From assembly GCF_041929345.1 (NCBI RefSeq), contig NZ_JBHFNQ010000204.1:27228-91227 (forward strand): 64,000 nt of DNA, read 5' to 3'. The notes beneath the pieces were generated by a model that did no database searches, was not told the DNA's origin, and was given only the letters and a program-made list of their open reading frames with translations. This stretch comes from Floridanema aerugineum (GTDB taxonomy: Bacteria; Cyanobacteriota; Cyanobacteriia; Cyanobacteriales; Aerosakkonemataceae). The position numbers and the translations under genes were made by a program. Numbering within the stretch: position 1 is the stretch's first letter; the number at the start of each line of letters is the position of its first letter. Below, in pieces: positions 17,242 through 26,338 of the stretch.

Positions 17242-19242
17242 TTAGCGCAAAAGCAGGATAATAGCCAAGCCTAAAATAATTGCGCCACTACCAAAAACTA
17301 ATGCCCAAAAACGATGGTAACTTCTGACAGTTGTGCCGTTGGTACTTTCTAAACGGATTAAATCCATCCAAGATCCGATGCCGCGACGGAACCATCCTAA
17401 AGTGTTCACTTCCGATCCAATTAGGCTTTTAACTCGTTTCATGCCAAACAAGAAATTACCGATCGAACCAAACCGAGAAGCATAATGTAAATACATTAAA
17501 CCACTGCGTTCTTGCAACATTAAATCTGAACCAAAGGCGTAACCTGCGTCGCCTCTGCCGATCAGTTTGCCTTGTAATTTTGCAGGTTTACCACGCAAAG
17601 GACTGGCATAAGGATCGGACATTAACGAAATCATATCTGTGTCAGCGGCGTGACTGAAATCAGGATAGGTAACAAAGGTTTTGAATAATGTTCCTATTCC
17701 TAAACCAATTAACGGAGAAGCTAACAATAAACCAAAGCTTTGTACTGATTCTGGGGATTGGATCAAGAGGATAATTCCGATCGCTAACCCAGTGAAGAAA
17801 CCAATTGTTTGCGATAGATAAAGGAAGATATCCAACACAAAGTTACCATAAAGTTTCCCTTTGTTCAAAGTGTTACCTTCTCGCACGACTCGACTCATGT
17901 CAAACTCGGTTTCTAAACCTAGTTGTTCGGCATAAGTGCTTAAGGCGCGAACTCTTTTTCCGGTTAATGGATGAGTTGAATTTAATTCCATCCACCAACC
18001 CCAAGGATTAAACATATCCCAAAGAAAGACTCTTCCGATTTGTTCTGGACGAGAGGCGGCGCGATAAGCAGTTCCGGTTGCTGCTGCACCTTTATGATCG
18101 TAAATTCCTAAAGCGCGAGTACCTTCTATTAATTTACTTGGTTCTTTGTTTTGTTGACTTTCTTCTAAAATGCCGTAAGCGATTTTCACTAAGGCGCGAG
18201 ATAATGCGTTAGGATTGCCTGTAGTTTCGGCGGCGAAATGATCGGCAAAGTATTCTCTAGTGCGAGACAAGTACAGGATTAAGTAAGTACCAATGATATA
18301 AAACAAATAGGCGGCTAAAGCAATTCCCCCGGCAGCATCTTTGGCGCTATTGTTGCTATTTCCACTGCCTAATTCTCGCAAAAAGACGTACAGCAAATAA
18401 CATATTTGGACTAATGTTGCGGCTACTGTCATTACCGCAAAATCCCAATGTACAATATGACCTAATTCATGGGCGTAAACGGTGGCAATTTCGTCATCTT
18501 TTAGATAGGTGAACAGTCCTTCGCTGACTACTAAACGGGCGCTGTTGGGTAAAGAACCGTAAGTAAAAGCGGTGGGATTTTGGTCGTCAATTATTCCTAA
18601 ACGGGGTTGTTTAAGGTTTTTTTCGGCACAAACTCGCTGAATTACTGCTACTGTTTCGGGACTTTTGCTTTCTAGTTCTGCTAAGTCTATCCAGCGAGTT
18701 TTATACAGCCAGCTTTGCATTATATCCATCAAGTAAGGTGATAGGAAAAAAGCGGCGAGATTGAAAATTAAGGTAAAAGCGATCGCAATTCCCAATCCCA
18801 AAGTTGGGTTTTCACTATTGTAAATAAAGACAACAGCTAAAGCTAACACAAACACCATGCCAAATAATAATGTCATGGTGACAATGGAGGCTAAAGCGAG
18901 ATTTCCACCTACACCTCCCATTGCTAGTTTGACACCTAAGCCTGCTGCACGTTTAGTATTAGTAATCGCTGATGAATTTGATGGATTTAGGGATTCTAAG
19001 GTTTGTTTTGCCCATTGAGAAACTTTGGGATTGGTGCTTTTGCTAAGTTGCTGACATAAGGCGATCGCTTTTTGATTTTGGTTAGTCTTTTGATAAGCTG
19101 CTACTAACCACATTCGCCCCCGCAAATAATCTTCAGATCGATCGTCTAAACATTGCCCACAAAATTTTTCCAAGAGATTAATCGCCTCTTGATAACGCTT
19201 TTGCTTAATGGCTTCCATGCCTGCTTGCAGTGACATATTCAT
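17242..19242 (-). CDS. M48 family membrane metallopeptidase with N-terminal TPR-like region
   Basis: A 666-residue membrane protease related to HtpX/Ste24. The N-terminal ~110 residues are TPR-like (YQEAINLLEKFCGQC, QNQKAIALCQQLSK). Two hydrophobic spans follow (near 130-180), then the zinc motif HELGHIVHWD, with the third ligand Glu in SRTREYFADHFAAE. The C-terminal part holds more spans and a cytosolic region, ending in a hydrophobic anchor. A TTG lies one codon upstream; the ATG at 19242 follows TTAGG and is preferred. It probably degrades misfolded membrane proteins, but substrates are unknown. Confidence 0.88.
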   Translation of the reverse strand: MNMSLQAGMEAIKQKRYQEAINLLEKFCGQCLDDRSEDYLRGRMWLVAAYQKTNQNQKAIALCQQLSKSTNPKVSQWAKQTLESLNPSNSSAITNTKRAAGLGVKLAMGGVGGNLALASIVTMTLLFGMVFVLALAVVFIYNSENPTLGLGIAIAFTLIFNLAAFFLSPYLMDIMQSWLYKTRWIDLAELESKSPETVAVIQRVCAEKNLKQPRLGIIDDQNPTAFTYGSLPNSARLVVSEGLFTYLKDDEIATVYAHELGHIVHWDFAVMTVAATLVQICYLLYVFLRELGSGNSNNSAKDAAGGIALAAYLFYIIGTYLILYLSRTREYFADHFAAETTGNPNALSRALVKIAYGILEESQQNKEPSKLIEGTRALGIYDHKGAAATGTAYRAASRPEQIGRVFLWDMFNPWGWWMELNSTHPLTGKRVRALSTYAEQLGLETEFDMSRVVREGNTLNKGKLYGNFVLDIFLYLSQTIGFFTGLAIGIILLIQSPESVQSFGLLLASPLIGLGIGTLFKTFVTYPDFSHAADTDMISLMSDPYASPLRGKPAKLQGKLIGRGDAGYAFGSDLMLQERSGLMYLHYASRFGSIGNFLFGMKRVKSLIGSEVNTLGWFRRGIGSWMDLIRLESTNGTTVRSYHRFWALVFGSGAIILGLAIILLLR

Positions 19243-19331
19243 CAACCTAACGGAGTATATCTGTTTCGATCAATACTCAGGGAAGGGATGGTTGTCAGCC
19301 TTTGTTAGTAAAACTTTAGGAAGGGGAATTT

Positions 19332-20087
19332 TTACACGAAAGTGGGGGTTGTTAAACTGACCATATCCCGATAATAATCAATGACTTCGCTGGCTGAACC
19401 AATAGATTTGATTTTACCTTGGTCTAACCAAATTACCCGATCGCAAAATTGCTCAACTAAATTTAATTCATGGGATACCAGAAGAACTGTAGCATTAGCA
19501 TCCCAGAAATTTTTTAAGCGCTGTTTGCATTTCTTTTTAAATCTTTCGTCACCGACTGCAAGGACTTCATCTAAAATTAAAATATCTGGTTCGATATCAG
19601 TGGCGATCGCAAAACCCAACCTTGCTACCATTCCAGATGATAAAGCTTTTAAGGGTACTGAAACATATTGTTCTAATTCCGCAAAAGCTAAAATCGAATC
19701 GATTTTTTGGCGCATTTGTTTTTGAGAAAATCCCAGCATTACCCCATACAAAATGATATTATCGATCACCGATAAATCTGGATCAAAACCTGCTTCTAAT
19801 TCAATCATCGGCGCGATTTTTCCCCAGACTTTCACCTGACCGTGCGTTGGTTTTAAAATTCCGCAAATCACTTTTAGCAGGGTGGATTTTCCCGAACCAT
19901 TGACACCAATAATGCCTACTTTTTCGCCTGCTGTTATGGTTAAATCAACCCGATCTAAGACTAACTTTTTGATGGGTTTATGATATTTGCCTTCCAGAAC
20001 TGACAAAATTGTTTTCTTCAAGTCATAAGAAAACTCTTCTTGGGTTCTGCGCCATAAGGATACTTGTTCTAAGCAGATTGCTTGCAT
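19332..20087 (-). CDS. Polysaccharide-export-type ABC transporter ATP-binding protein
   Basis: A 251-residue ATPase of the Wzt/TagH/RfbB group that energises export of a lipid-linked polysaccharide. Visible motifs: Walker A GVNGSGKST, signature LSSGMVARLGF, Walker B ILILDEVLAVGD and the switch His in LLVSHELN. It has no C-terminal carbohydrate-binding extension, so export is probably not coupled to a chain-end modification. It abuts the permease gene (one-base spacing), forming a two-gene operon. No glycosyltransferase neighbours reveal the substrate. Confidence 0.9.
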   Translation of the reverse strand: MQAICLEQVSLWRRTQEEFSYDLKKTILSVLEGKYHKPIKKLVLDRVDLTITAGEKVGIIGVNGSGKSTLLKVICGILKPTHGQVKVWGKIAPMIELEAGFDPDLSVIDNIILYGVMLGFSQKQMRQKIDSILAFAELEQYVSVPLKALSSGMVARLGFAIATDIEPDILILDEVLAVGDERFKKKCKQRLKNFWDANATVLLVSHELNLVEQFCDRVIWLDQGKIKSIGSASEVIDYYRDMVSLTTPTFV

Positions 20088-20888
20088 TTATAATAAATCC
20101 ATAAATTGCGATCGCCAACTATCAAACAATTTACATCCTACAGCTAAAACTACACAACTAGTGAACAAAGAAGTGCCAATTAAGCTGAGGTCTGGTAAGT
20201 CTCCTGACAAGGCAATCTGACGAATACTGCCAATAATCCAAGTGAGGGGGTTAAGGGCTAAAATTGGTCTAATATTTGCCGGAACAATCTCTATTGGGTA
20301 AAATATGGGAGAGCTAAACCACATTAGGGACACAACTAATTCATAGAAATATGGCAAATCCCGAAAGAAAACAAATAGCGCACTGACAATCAATCCCACT
20401 CCTGCACAAAAGCAAACTAAGGATAATAAGGGCAGGATCAAAGCTAACACATTAATTAAACTTTGGGAAGTTACTAATGTGGCAATTACTAAAAATGGCA
20501 AGGAACCGCAGACAAACTGAAAGACATTCGCAGCAATCATGGATAGGGGAAAAACATTGATTGGCAAGCGAATTTTATTCAATAATCCCCCGTTGCAGAC
20601 TACACTAGTTAATGCTTGGGTAGTGGCTGCGGAAAAAAAGTTAATTACCACTAAACCTGTAAACACTTCTAACATATAAATGGCAAGGGAATTTTCGTAA
20701 TATCGTAAAAATGCCATACCAAAAATTGTGGTATAAGCTGCGGTCATTAGTAAGGGGTTTAACAATGACCAATAGATGCCTAAAATGGAACCGCGATAAC
20801 GGACTTTAAGATTTCGCGTTACCAATACTTGCAACAATTCCAGATAGCGGACTAGGTTAGCATTCTGGAAAATGGATATTTTACTCAC
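20088..20888 (-). CDS. Polysaccharide-export-type ABC-2 permease
   Basis: The membrane partner of the preceding ATPase: about six transmembrane segments, with family wording LVTRNLKVRYRGSILGIYWSLLNPL at the start and FFRDLPYFYELVVSLMWFSSPIFYP in the middle. The frame is open further upstream. An ATG at 20969 would give 293 residues but would overlap the divergent proA start by two bases, and a still longer frame reads antisense through proA. The GTG at 20888 (VSKISIFQNANLVRYLELL) gives 267 residues, the usual size, and leaves an ~80-base promoter gap, so it is preferred. Confidence 0.85.
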   Translation of the reverse strand: MSKISIFQNANLVRYLELLQVLVTRNLKVRYRGSILGIYWSLLNPLLMTAAYTTIFGMAFLRYYENSLAIYMLEVFTGLVVINFFSAATTQALTSVVCNGGLLNKIRLPINVFPLSMIAANVFQFVCGSLPFLVIATLVTSQSLINVLALILPLLSLVCFCAGVGLIVSALFVFFRDLPYFYELVVSLMWFSSPIFYPIEIVPANIRPILALNPLTWIIGSIRQIALSGDLPDLSLIGTSLFTSCVVLAVGCKLFDSWRSQFMDLL

Positions 20889-20967
20889 TCGCACCACTCT
20901 GCACCTGTCTCTGAAAGACCAATCTTGTACTAAGCTTGGACTATACGCCGCAAATCGAGAAATGTCC

Positions 20968-22281
20968 ATGACTGTTTCCCAAATAGCTACGAGTTCGCTA
21001 ATTGAGATTGCCCAAGTTACCCGCCAAGCAGCAAGAGAGTTGGGGATGCTTTCTGCTGCTGCTAGGAATGATGCGATTGAAGCGATCGCCCAAGCGTTAG
21101 AATCGATGATGCCTGAGATTTTGACTGCCAATAGTGCCGATTGTCAAGCTGCTGAAGCGGAAGGGATCTCGAAGTCGCTTTATGCAAGGTTAAAGTTGGA
21201 TGAGACTAAGTTGAAAGGTGCGATCGCAGGTGTACGCGATGTGGGACGTTTACCCGATCCTGTAGGAAAACTGGAAATTCATCGTCAGTTGGATCGGGGA
21301 TTAATTTTAAAGCGAGTTAGTTGTCCTTTGGGTGTTTTGGGGATAATTTTTGAAGCCCGTCCTGATGCTGTGATGCAAATTACTAGTTTGGCAATTAAGT
21401 CTGGGAATGGGGTAATTCTCAAAGGTGGGAAAGAAGCGATTCGTTCTTGTGATGCTTTGGTAAAAGCGATTCGTTTAGGTTTAGCAAAAACCGATGTTTC
21501 GCCAAATGTTGTCCAGTTACTCACAACTAGAGAGGAAATTTCGACATTATTAAAGTTGGATGAATATGTAGATTTAATTATTCCCAGAGGTTCTAATAGT
21601 TTTGTGCGGTTTGTGCAGGAAAATACCCGAATTCCAGTTTTAGGACACGCTGAGGGAATTTGTCATTTATATGTAGATGCGACGGCGGAAATTACTAAGG
21701 CGGTGGATATTGCTGTGGATGCAAAAACGCAGTATCCGGCTGCTTGTAATGCGATCGAAACTTTGTTAATTCACAAGTCAATTGCCCCAGATTTTCTACC
21801 TTTAGCAGCAGCGGCTTTAAAAGGGCGAAATGTGGAATTGCGGGGGGACGATCGCGCCAGAGAAATTGTCGAAATGTCGCCAGCAACTCAAACAGATTGG
21901 GCAACGGAATATAGTGATTTGATTCTATCAATTAAGATAGTGGATTCTTTGGCGGATGCGATCGCTCATATTAACACTTATGGTTCTCGGCATACTGATG
22001 CGATCGTCACTGAAGATAACGAAGCTGCCAAAGTTTTTCTCGCCCAAGTTGACGCAGCTGGAGTTTACCATAATTGTTCCACTCGTTTCGCTGATGGTTA
22101 TCGTTATGGCTTTGGCGCAGAAGTAGGAATTAGCACCCAAAAAATGCCTCCGCGTGGGCCTGTTGGTTTAGAAGGTTTGGTAACATACAAATATCAATTA
22201 ACTGGAGATGGTCACATTGTCGAAAGTTATAGTGGTAAGAATGCTAAACCTTTCCATCACCAAGATTTGCCCCTAGAGTAA
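20968..22281 (+). CDS. proA: Glutamate-5-semialdehyde dehydrogenase (gamma-glutamyl phosphate reductase)
   Basis: The second enzyme of proline synthesis: it reduces gamma-glutamyl phosphate with NADPH to glutamate-5-semialdehyde. Family blocks include GVLGIIFEARPDAVMQI, KSGNGVILKGGKEA, IPRGSNSFVRF, VLGHAEGICHLYVD and the catalytic Cys in YPAACNAIETLL. The end reads RGPVGLEGLVTYKY. Starts at 20962 and 20968 are both possible; an upstream in-frame start at 20872 would run antisense through the permease and is rejected. About 437 residues, as expected. Confidence 0.96.
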   Translation: MTVSQIATSSLIEIAQVTRQAARELGMLSAAARNDAIEAIAQALESMMPEILTANSADCQAAEAEGISKSLYARLKLDETKLKGAIAGVRDVGRLPDPVGKLEIHRQLDRGLILKRVSCPLGVLGIIFEARPDAVMQITSLAIKSGNGVILKGGKEAIRSCDALVKAIRLGLAKTDVSPNVVQLLTTREEISTLLKLDEYVDLIIPRGSNSFVRFVQENTRIPVLGHAEGICHLYVDATAEITKAVDIAVDAKTQYPAACNAIETLLIHKSIAPDFLPLAAAALKGRNVELRGDDRAREIVEMSPATQTDWATEYSDLILSIKIVDSLADAIAHINTYGSRHTDAIVTEDNEAAKVFLAQVDAAGVYHNCSTRFADGYRYGFGAEVGISTQKMPPRGPVGLEGLVTYKYQLTGDGHIVESYSGKNAKPFHHQDLPLE

Positions 22282-22361
22282 AAGTTTTGAGTTATGAGTT
22301 ATGAGTTTTAAGTTGAATCAAGAATGAACTCAAAACTAAAAACTCATAATTCATAAATTTT
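22282..22361. repeat. Inverted repeat of GAGTTATGAGTTTTAAG-type words after proA
   Basis: Direct words (GAGTTATGAGTTATGAG) followed by inverted ones (CTCAAAACTAAAAACTC) can form a long hairpin downstream of proA, perhaps acting as its terminator. The same words are found between dnaK and dnaJ (5570-5745). Confidence 0.6.
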
Positions 22362-22388
22362 TTGTTCCCCGTTCCATTTCCCTATTCA

Positions 22389-23321
22389 ATGAGTTTAATT
22401 AAAGAAACGATGAGTTGGTTTCAAATGGCTTTGCAATTAAAAGGTTCGGTGGCAATAAAAGTGCTACCTCGTGCTTTTATTTGCAGCTTGTTTGGACTAG
22501 TAATTTCCTTAATTTATTACTCGAAATTACCCTTACCTTGGCATAATTTAGGAACCATTACTACTAATGTAGTATTCAGTTTAGTATTAGGTTTATTGCT
22601 GGTTTTTCGGACTAATACAGCTTACGATCGCTTTTGGGAAGGGCGCAAAGCTTGGGGTACATTAGTAATCAATATTCGCAGTTTAGCTAGACAAATTTAC
22701 ACAGTTGTTGCGGCGGAGTCAGAAACAGATAAAACCGAGAAAAATCAACAATTAAAATTATTAGTGGCTTTTGCTATTGCGACTAAATTGCATTTGCGAA
22801 GAGAACCTGTAACAGAAGAATTAGAACCCTGGCTAACTCCCACAGAATTAGTCAAGCTAAAACAGGTAAAAACCCCACCATTAGAAATTATTCGTTGGCT
22901 AGGAGATTACCTGCACAAACAAGGGGAAAAGGGTGGTTTAAATTCTTATCAGATAACAGCGATGAATCAGTTAATAGATAAACTAGTAGAAGGGTTGACT
23001 AGCTGCGAACGGATTTTAAATACTCCAATTCCTTTAGCTTATGTGATTTATTTAAAGCGATTGTTGCTGATATATTGTTTCTTTTTGCCTTTTCAGTTAG
23101 TGAGTAATTCCGAATGGTTAACGGCTTTTCTAGTATTTTTAATTAGTTTTGCTTTGTTTGGTATTGAAGAGATCGGTAATGAAATTCAAGAACCATTTGG
23201 TTACGATCCAAATGACATACCATTAGACCAAATTTGTCGGACAATTCAAAGTAATATGGAAGATATAATAGGTTTGTCTGATAGCCATTATCCAGAAAAT
23301 GAACTAGAAAATTTAGTTTAG
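22389..23321 (+). CDS. Bestrophin family anion-channel protein
   Basis: A 310-residue membrane protein of the bestrophin-like (UPF0187) group, which form chloride or bicarbonate channels. Diagnostic parts are the first span (RAFICSLFGLVISLIYY), the conserved RTNTAYDRFWEGRKAWGTLVINIRSLARQ, and the late GIEEIGNEIQEPFGYDPNDIPLDQICRTI. The ATG at 22389 (MSLIKETMSWFQMALQ) is chosen because the longer frame starts at a TTG with no ribosome site. In cyanobacteria and chloroplasts, bestrophins are linked to thylakoid ion balance or inorganic carbon supply; the location here is not known. Confidence 0.9.
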   Translation: MSLIKETMSWFQMALQLKGSVAIKVLPRAFICSLFGLVISLIYYSKLPLPWHNLGTITTNVVFSLVLGLLLVFRTNTAYDRFWEGRKAWGTLVINIRSLARQIYTVVAAESETDKTEKNQQLKLLVAFAIATKLHLRREPVTEELEPWLTPTELVKLKQVKTPPLEIIRWLGDYLHKQGEKGGLNSYQITAMNQLIDKLVEGLTSCERILNTPIPLAYVIYLKRLLLIYCFFLPFQLVSNSEWLTAFLVFLISFALFGIEEIGNEIQEPFGYDPNDIPLDQICRTIQSNMEDIIGLSDSHYPENELENLV

Positions 23322-23330
23322 GCAATTTTT

Positions 23331-23693
23331 ATGGACTCAATTGAAATTACTGGTATTCGCTGTTACGGTTACACGGGTTATTTACCGGAAGAACAGGTTT
23401 TAGGGCAATGGTTTGAGGTAGATGTTACTTTGTGGTTAGATTTAACCCTGGCGGGAAAAAGTGACGCTATTGCCGATACTTTGGATTATCGCACGACAAT
23501 TGAAAAGGTAAAAAGTTTGGTGAAGACTGCTAAATTCGCCTTGGTGGAAAAATTGGCAGAGGCGATCGCATCAAGTATCCTAGAATCAATTAAAGTCACC
23601 AAAGTTAGAGTAAGATTAACAAAACCTGCTGCGCCAATTCCTGAGTTTGGCGGTAAAATTACGATCGATATTACCAGGGTGCAACACTACTAA
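23331..23693 (+). CDS. folB: Dihydroneopterin aldolase
   Basis: The folate-pathway enzyme that converts dihydroneopterin to 6-hydroxymethyl-dihydropterin and glycolaldehyde. It is 120 residues long with the typical opening MDSIEITGIRCYGYTGYLPEEQ and the LVEKLAEAIASSIL helix with its active-site Glu; the tail KVTKVRVRLTKPAAPIPEFGGKITIDI matches the family's last strands. It begins ten bases after the bestrophin gene, so the two are probably co-transcribed. Confidence 0.95.
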   Translation: MDSIEITGIRCYGYTGYLPEEQVLGQWFEVDVTLWLDLTLAGKSDAIADTLDYRTTIEKVKSLVKTAKFALVEKLAEAIASSILESIKVTKVRVRLTKPAAPIPEFGGKITIDITRVQHY

Positions 23694-23711
23694 TTTAAGG
23701 AAAATAAAAAG

Positions 23712-24680
23712 ATGCCTTTTCGGATATTAAGTTTGGATGGAGGAGGAATTCGCGGTGTTATTGAAGCCGTTATTTTGGCAGAAGTAGAGAAGATTGTCAA
23801 AGTACCTTTAAATCGTTACTTTGATTTAATTGCAGGTACTTCTACTGGGTCAATTTTAGCAGCTGCGATCGCTCTTGGTAAAAAAAGCGAAGAAATTATT
23901 CAACTGTATCGCCAAAGAGGAAAAAGAATTTTCCCCTACACTAGTATTTTATCATCCCAACGGTTGAGTTTAATGCTGAAATATGGGTTATCTGCACCTA
24001 AATACTCAGATAGAGGTTTAATAGAAGTGTTACAAACCGAATTTGGTTACACCAAATTTGGAGATATTAAATCACCAAAATTATTAATCACAGCTTACGA
24101 TACGATCGATCGACAATTCATAGTTTTTAAGAACTGGCAAACTTACAAACCCTGGAGCAATAATCCCATCTGGGAAATATGCGTTTGTTCATCATCAGCA
24201 CCTACTTTCTTTCCCGCCCATCTACTCACAGCTGAATCAAAAACCTACTCATTAATTGATGGTGGTATTGGAGCAAATAACCCTTCAGCTTGTGCAATTG
24301 CAGAAGCATTGCGACTAGAAAATCCTATCAAAGATATTGCGGTACTTTCTATTGGTACAGGAGATGCTACTCAAACTATTCCTTTTGCCAAAGTTCGCTC
24401 CTGGGGATTAATTCAGTGGATTTGGCAAGGGCGTTTAATTGAAGTACTTATGGACGCTTCTGCTGATGTTAATGATTACATTAGTAAGCAAGTTATGAAT
24501 CCTCCAGAAATGGAAGATGAAGCCTCGCCTCGTTATTTTCGCCTGCAACCCAAAATAATGAAAAATGCCATAGATGATGCCAGTGATGAAAATATTAATC
24601 GGTTAATCACACTGACACAAACCTATGTCCAACAGAATCAAGGCTTACTCACAAGCTTTTTGGAAAAAATTAGTTCTTAG
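23712..24680 (+). CDS. Patatin-like phospholipase
   Basis: A 322-residue Ser-Asp dyad lipid acyl hydrolase. The oxyanion loop GGGIRG is near residue 10, the nucleophile elbow GTSTGS near 43-48, and the catalytic Asp in DGGIGANNPS near 185. No signal peptide, so it should act in the cytosol or on the inner face of membranes. It starts 18 bases after folB and ends with a helix-rich tail. Bacterial patatins range from lipid remodelling enzymes to defence effectors; nothing nearby points to defence. Confidence 0.9.
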   Translation: MPFRILSLDGGGIRGVIEAVILAEVEKIVKVPLNRYFDLIAGTSTGSILAAAIALGKKSEEIIQLYRQRGKRIFPYTSILSSQRLSLMLKYGLSAPKYSDRGLIEVLQTEFGYTKFGDIKSPKLLITAYDTIDRQFIVFKNWQTYKPWSNNPIWEICVCSSSAPTFFPAHLLTAESKTYSLIDGGIGANNPSACAIAEALRLENPIKDIAVLSIGTGDATQTIPFAKVRSWGLIQWIWQGRLIEVLMDASADVNDYISKQVMNPPEMEDEASPRYFRLQPKIMKNAIDDASDENINRLITLTQTYVQQNQGLLTSFLEKISS

Positions 24681-24770
24681 GAAATTAAATTTATTAATTT
24701 CAAAAAACAGTGCAGAATGTGAATATTAAGTAAATGATGAATCAACTGATACTTTCATGGAGGTTTTGTC

Positions 24771-25178
24771 ATGTATTGGCATTCACAATATATTAGTTTG
24801 GTCAGTACTATATTTTTCCTCGGGTTGGCAAATCTTTCACAAACCAATAAACTATATGCACAAACGAATTTACCACCATCACCCAGTCCAGCTTTAGAGG
24901 GTAATATTTTACGGGAGGATGAGAGACAAATTAATCAAACTCAGTTGCCTTGGGTAATAGTTTCTAATCAACCAAATCAAGTAATTCCTTTTGCTGTTAC
25001 TAACAAAATTTCAGCTTTTTTCACTAAAGAAGGTTTAACTCCTGTTTCCTGTAGTACCAATCCAGTAGTCGTAATTTCTGTTAATAATAAGTATGTAGCT
25101 TGTAGCTCACCGACAACAAAATTTCCCCCAGGAACTTACAATACAAATATACCTGATTTAGAACCTACTAATAAATGA
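24771..25178 (+). CDS. Hypothetical exported protein, 135 aa
   Basis: Unrecognised. An N-terminal signal peptide (about residues 1-31, SLVSTIFFLGLANLSQ... ending LYAQ) precedes a ~100-residue mature region rich in Pro, Asn and Thr. It carries two Cys (VSCSTN and VACSS) that could form a disulfide. A GGAGG site lies just before the ATG. It follows patatin on the same strand after 90 bases. Confidence 0.55.
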   Translation: MYWHSQYISLVSTIFFLGLANLSQTNKLYAQTNLPPSPSPALEGNILREDERQINQTQLPWVIVSNQPNQVIPFAVTNKISAFFTKEGLTPVSCSTNPVVVISVNNKYVACSSPTTKFPPGTYNTNIPDLEPTNK

Positions 25179-25213
25179 ATTATGAAATATAAGCTGGTAA
25201 TTTGTCTTGCCAA

Positions 25214-25264
25214 GTACGTTGTTGCGCTTCAGCGCTCTTATTGGCGCTGAAGCGCAACTACGTA
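25214..25264. repeat. Palindromic repeat with arms TACGTTGTTGCGCTTCAGCGC
   Basis: A ~51-bp inverted repeat whose arms contain GTTGCGCTTCAGCGC and its complement. A half copy lies at 44722-44750 and another copy runs off the window end from 63957. It lies between two converging genes and may act as a terminator-like hairpin. Confidence 0.8.
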
Positions 25265-25265
25265 C

Positions 25266-26183
25266 CTATAGAGATTCATAAGTAAGTTCCTGATTAGCCC
25301 AATTAGTTTCTTGCAAAAATTCCTTAAAAGTCGTCAACAATCCGGGAAATTCCTCTTCTCTTAAATACTTAACATCTGCTTGATAACCTTTATTTCGATA
25401 CCATTGAATTAAATCAAACAGTTCTTTTCTGAACAATAGTAAGAAAATCCAAGGAGGTATTTCTTTATGAACTACAGGAATTCCTTGTACTTGGGAAAAC
25501 TCTGCTGCCATTTGTTTTGGTGTTAGCATATCCCCAGCAAGTTCAATCTCTTTACCAATATATTTTTCGGGATGTTTCATAACATAAGCAGCAACACGAC
25601 CCAAATCTTTGGTTGTAATTAAATGTAATGGTTTATTTGGCTGAATAGAAAAGGGAAAACTACCTTTGAGAATTGATGGTCTTGTGTATTTTTTCCAAAA
25701 TTCCTCCATGAACAAACAAGCACGCAACATAGTAGTTGGTAAACCTGTTTGTTGCAAAATTTGTTCTACTTTATATTTCTGTTCAATATGACTAATTCCT
25801 GAATTTCTTTGAGCCCCACCTGCGGAATTATAAACAAAATGTTTGATGTTGGCATTCTTAGCAATTTGAGCAACTCGCTTTGCTCTTTCAATTTCTAAAG
25901 GATCGGCTTTAGACAAATCAGCGGAAGTGGCATGACAATAAACATGAGAAATTCCAGTAAAAGCAGCTGCTAAAGATTTTTCATCATCTAAATTAGCCTC
26001 AAAAAGTTCGACTCCGGCATCATTTATTTTGGCTAAAGAAGGGCGACTCAAGTCAATTTTCCGGGTGGTAGCACGCAGATGGGTTATTCCTTGTTCCAAA
26101 AATCCCTTGACTACGTTTCCACCTGTGCCACCCGTAACACCAATTAGCAACACTTTATCGATGTTAAAATCAGGAGAATTCAT
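25266..26183 (-). CDS. NmrA-like NAD(P)-binding protein (atypical SDR)
   Basis: A Rossmann-fold protein of the NmrA/atypical short-chain reductase type. The dinucleotide-binding loop is VLLIGVTGGTGGNVVKGF near the N-terminus. Further conserved elements are GISHVYCHATSADL, AKNANIKHFVYNSAGGA and IEQKYKVEQILQQTGLPTTMLRACLFMEEF. The usual YxxxK catalytic pair is not clear, as in NmrA regulators. The start at 26183 (MNSPDFNIDKVLL) is preferred to one 19 codons upstream that adds an unlikely leader. It is divergent from the BKACE-type gene and could regulate or serve the neighbouring metabolic region. Confidence 0.8.
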   Translation of the reverse strand: MNSPDFNIDKVLLIGVTGGTGGNVVKGFLEQGITHLRATTRKIDLSRPSLAKINDAGVELFEANLDDEKSLAAAFTGISHVYCHATSADLSKADPLEIERAKRVAQIAKNANIKHFVYNSAGGAQRNSGISHIEQKYKVEQILQQTGLPTTMLRACLFMEEFWKKYTRPSILKGSFPFSIQPNKPLHLITTKDLGRVAAYVMKHPEKYIGKEIELAGDMLTPKQMAAEFSQVQGIPVVHKEIPPWIFLLLFRKELFDLIQWYRNKGYQADVKYLREEEFPGLLTTFKEFLQETNWANQELTYESL

Positions 26184-26338
26184 GATGTTTCCAGCGATTG
26201 TCCACAGGCAAATTTTAATTATTTTTGGGTGCGATCGCATACCTCTAAAGATTTATTTTACCCAAATTGAGAATACACTTGACGATATACTTAAAAATAT
26301 TTCAATATAGATAAACTTTAGAAAACATGGGAGACAAG

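Noticed and set aside
20970..21131. N-terminal extension of the ABC permease to 347 residues.
   Set aside because: It lies antisense within proA, and permeases of this family are about 260-290 residues.
23712..24680. Patatin as a CBASS-type defence effector.
   Set aside because: No cyclic-nucleotide synthase (CD-NTase) is adjacent; the neighbours are folB and bestrophin.
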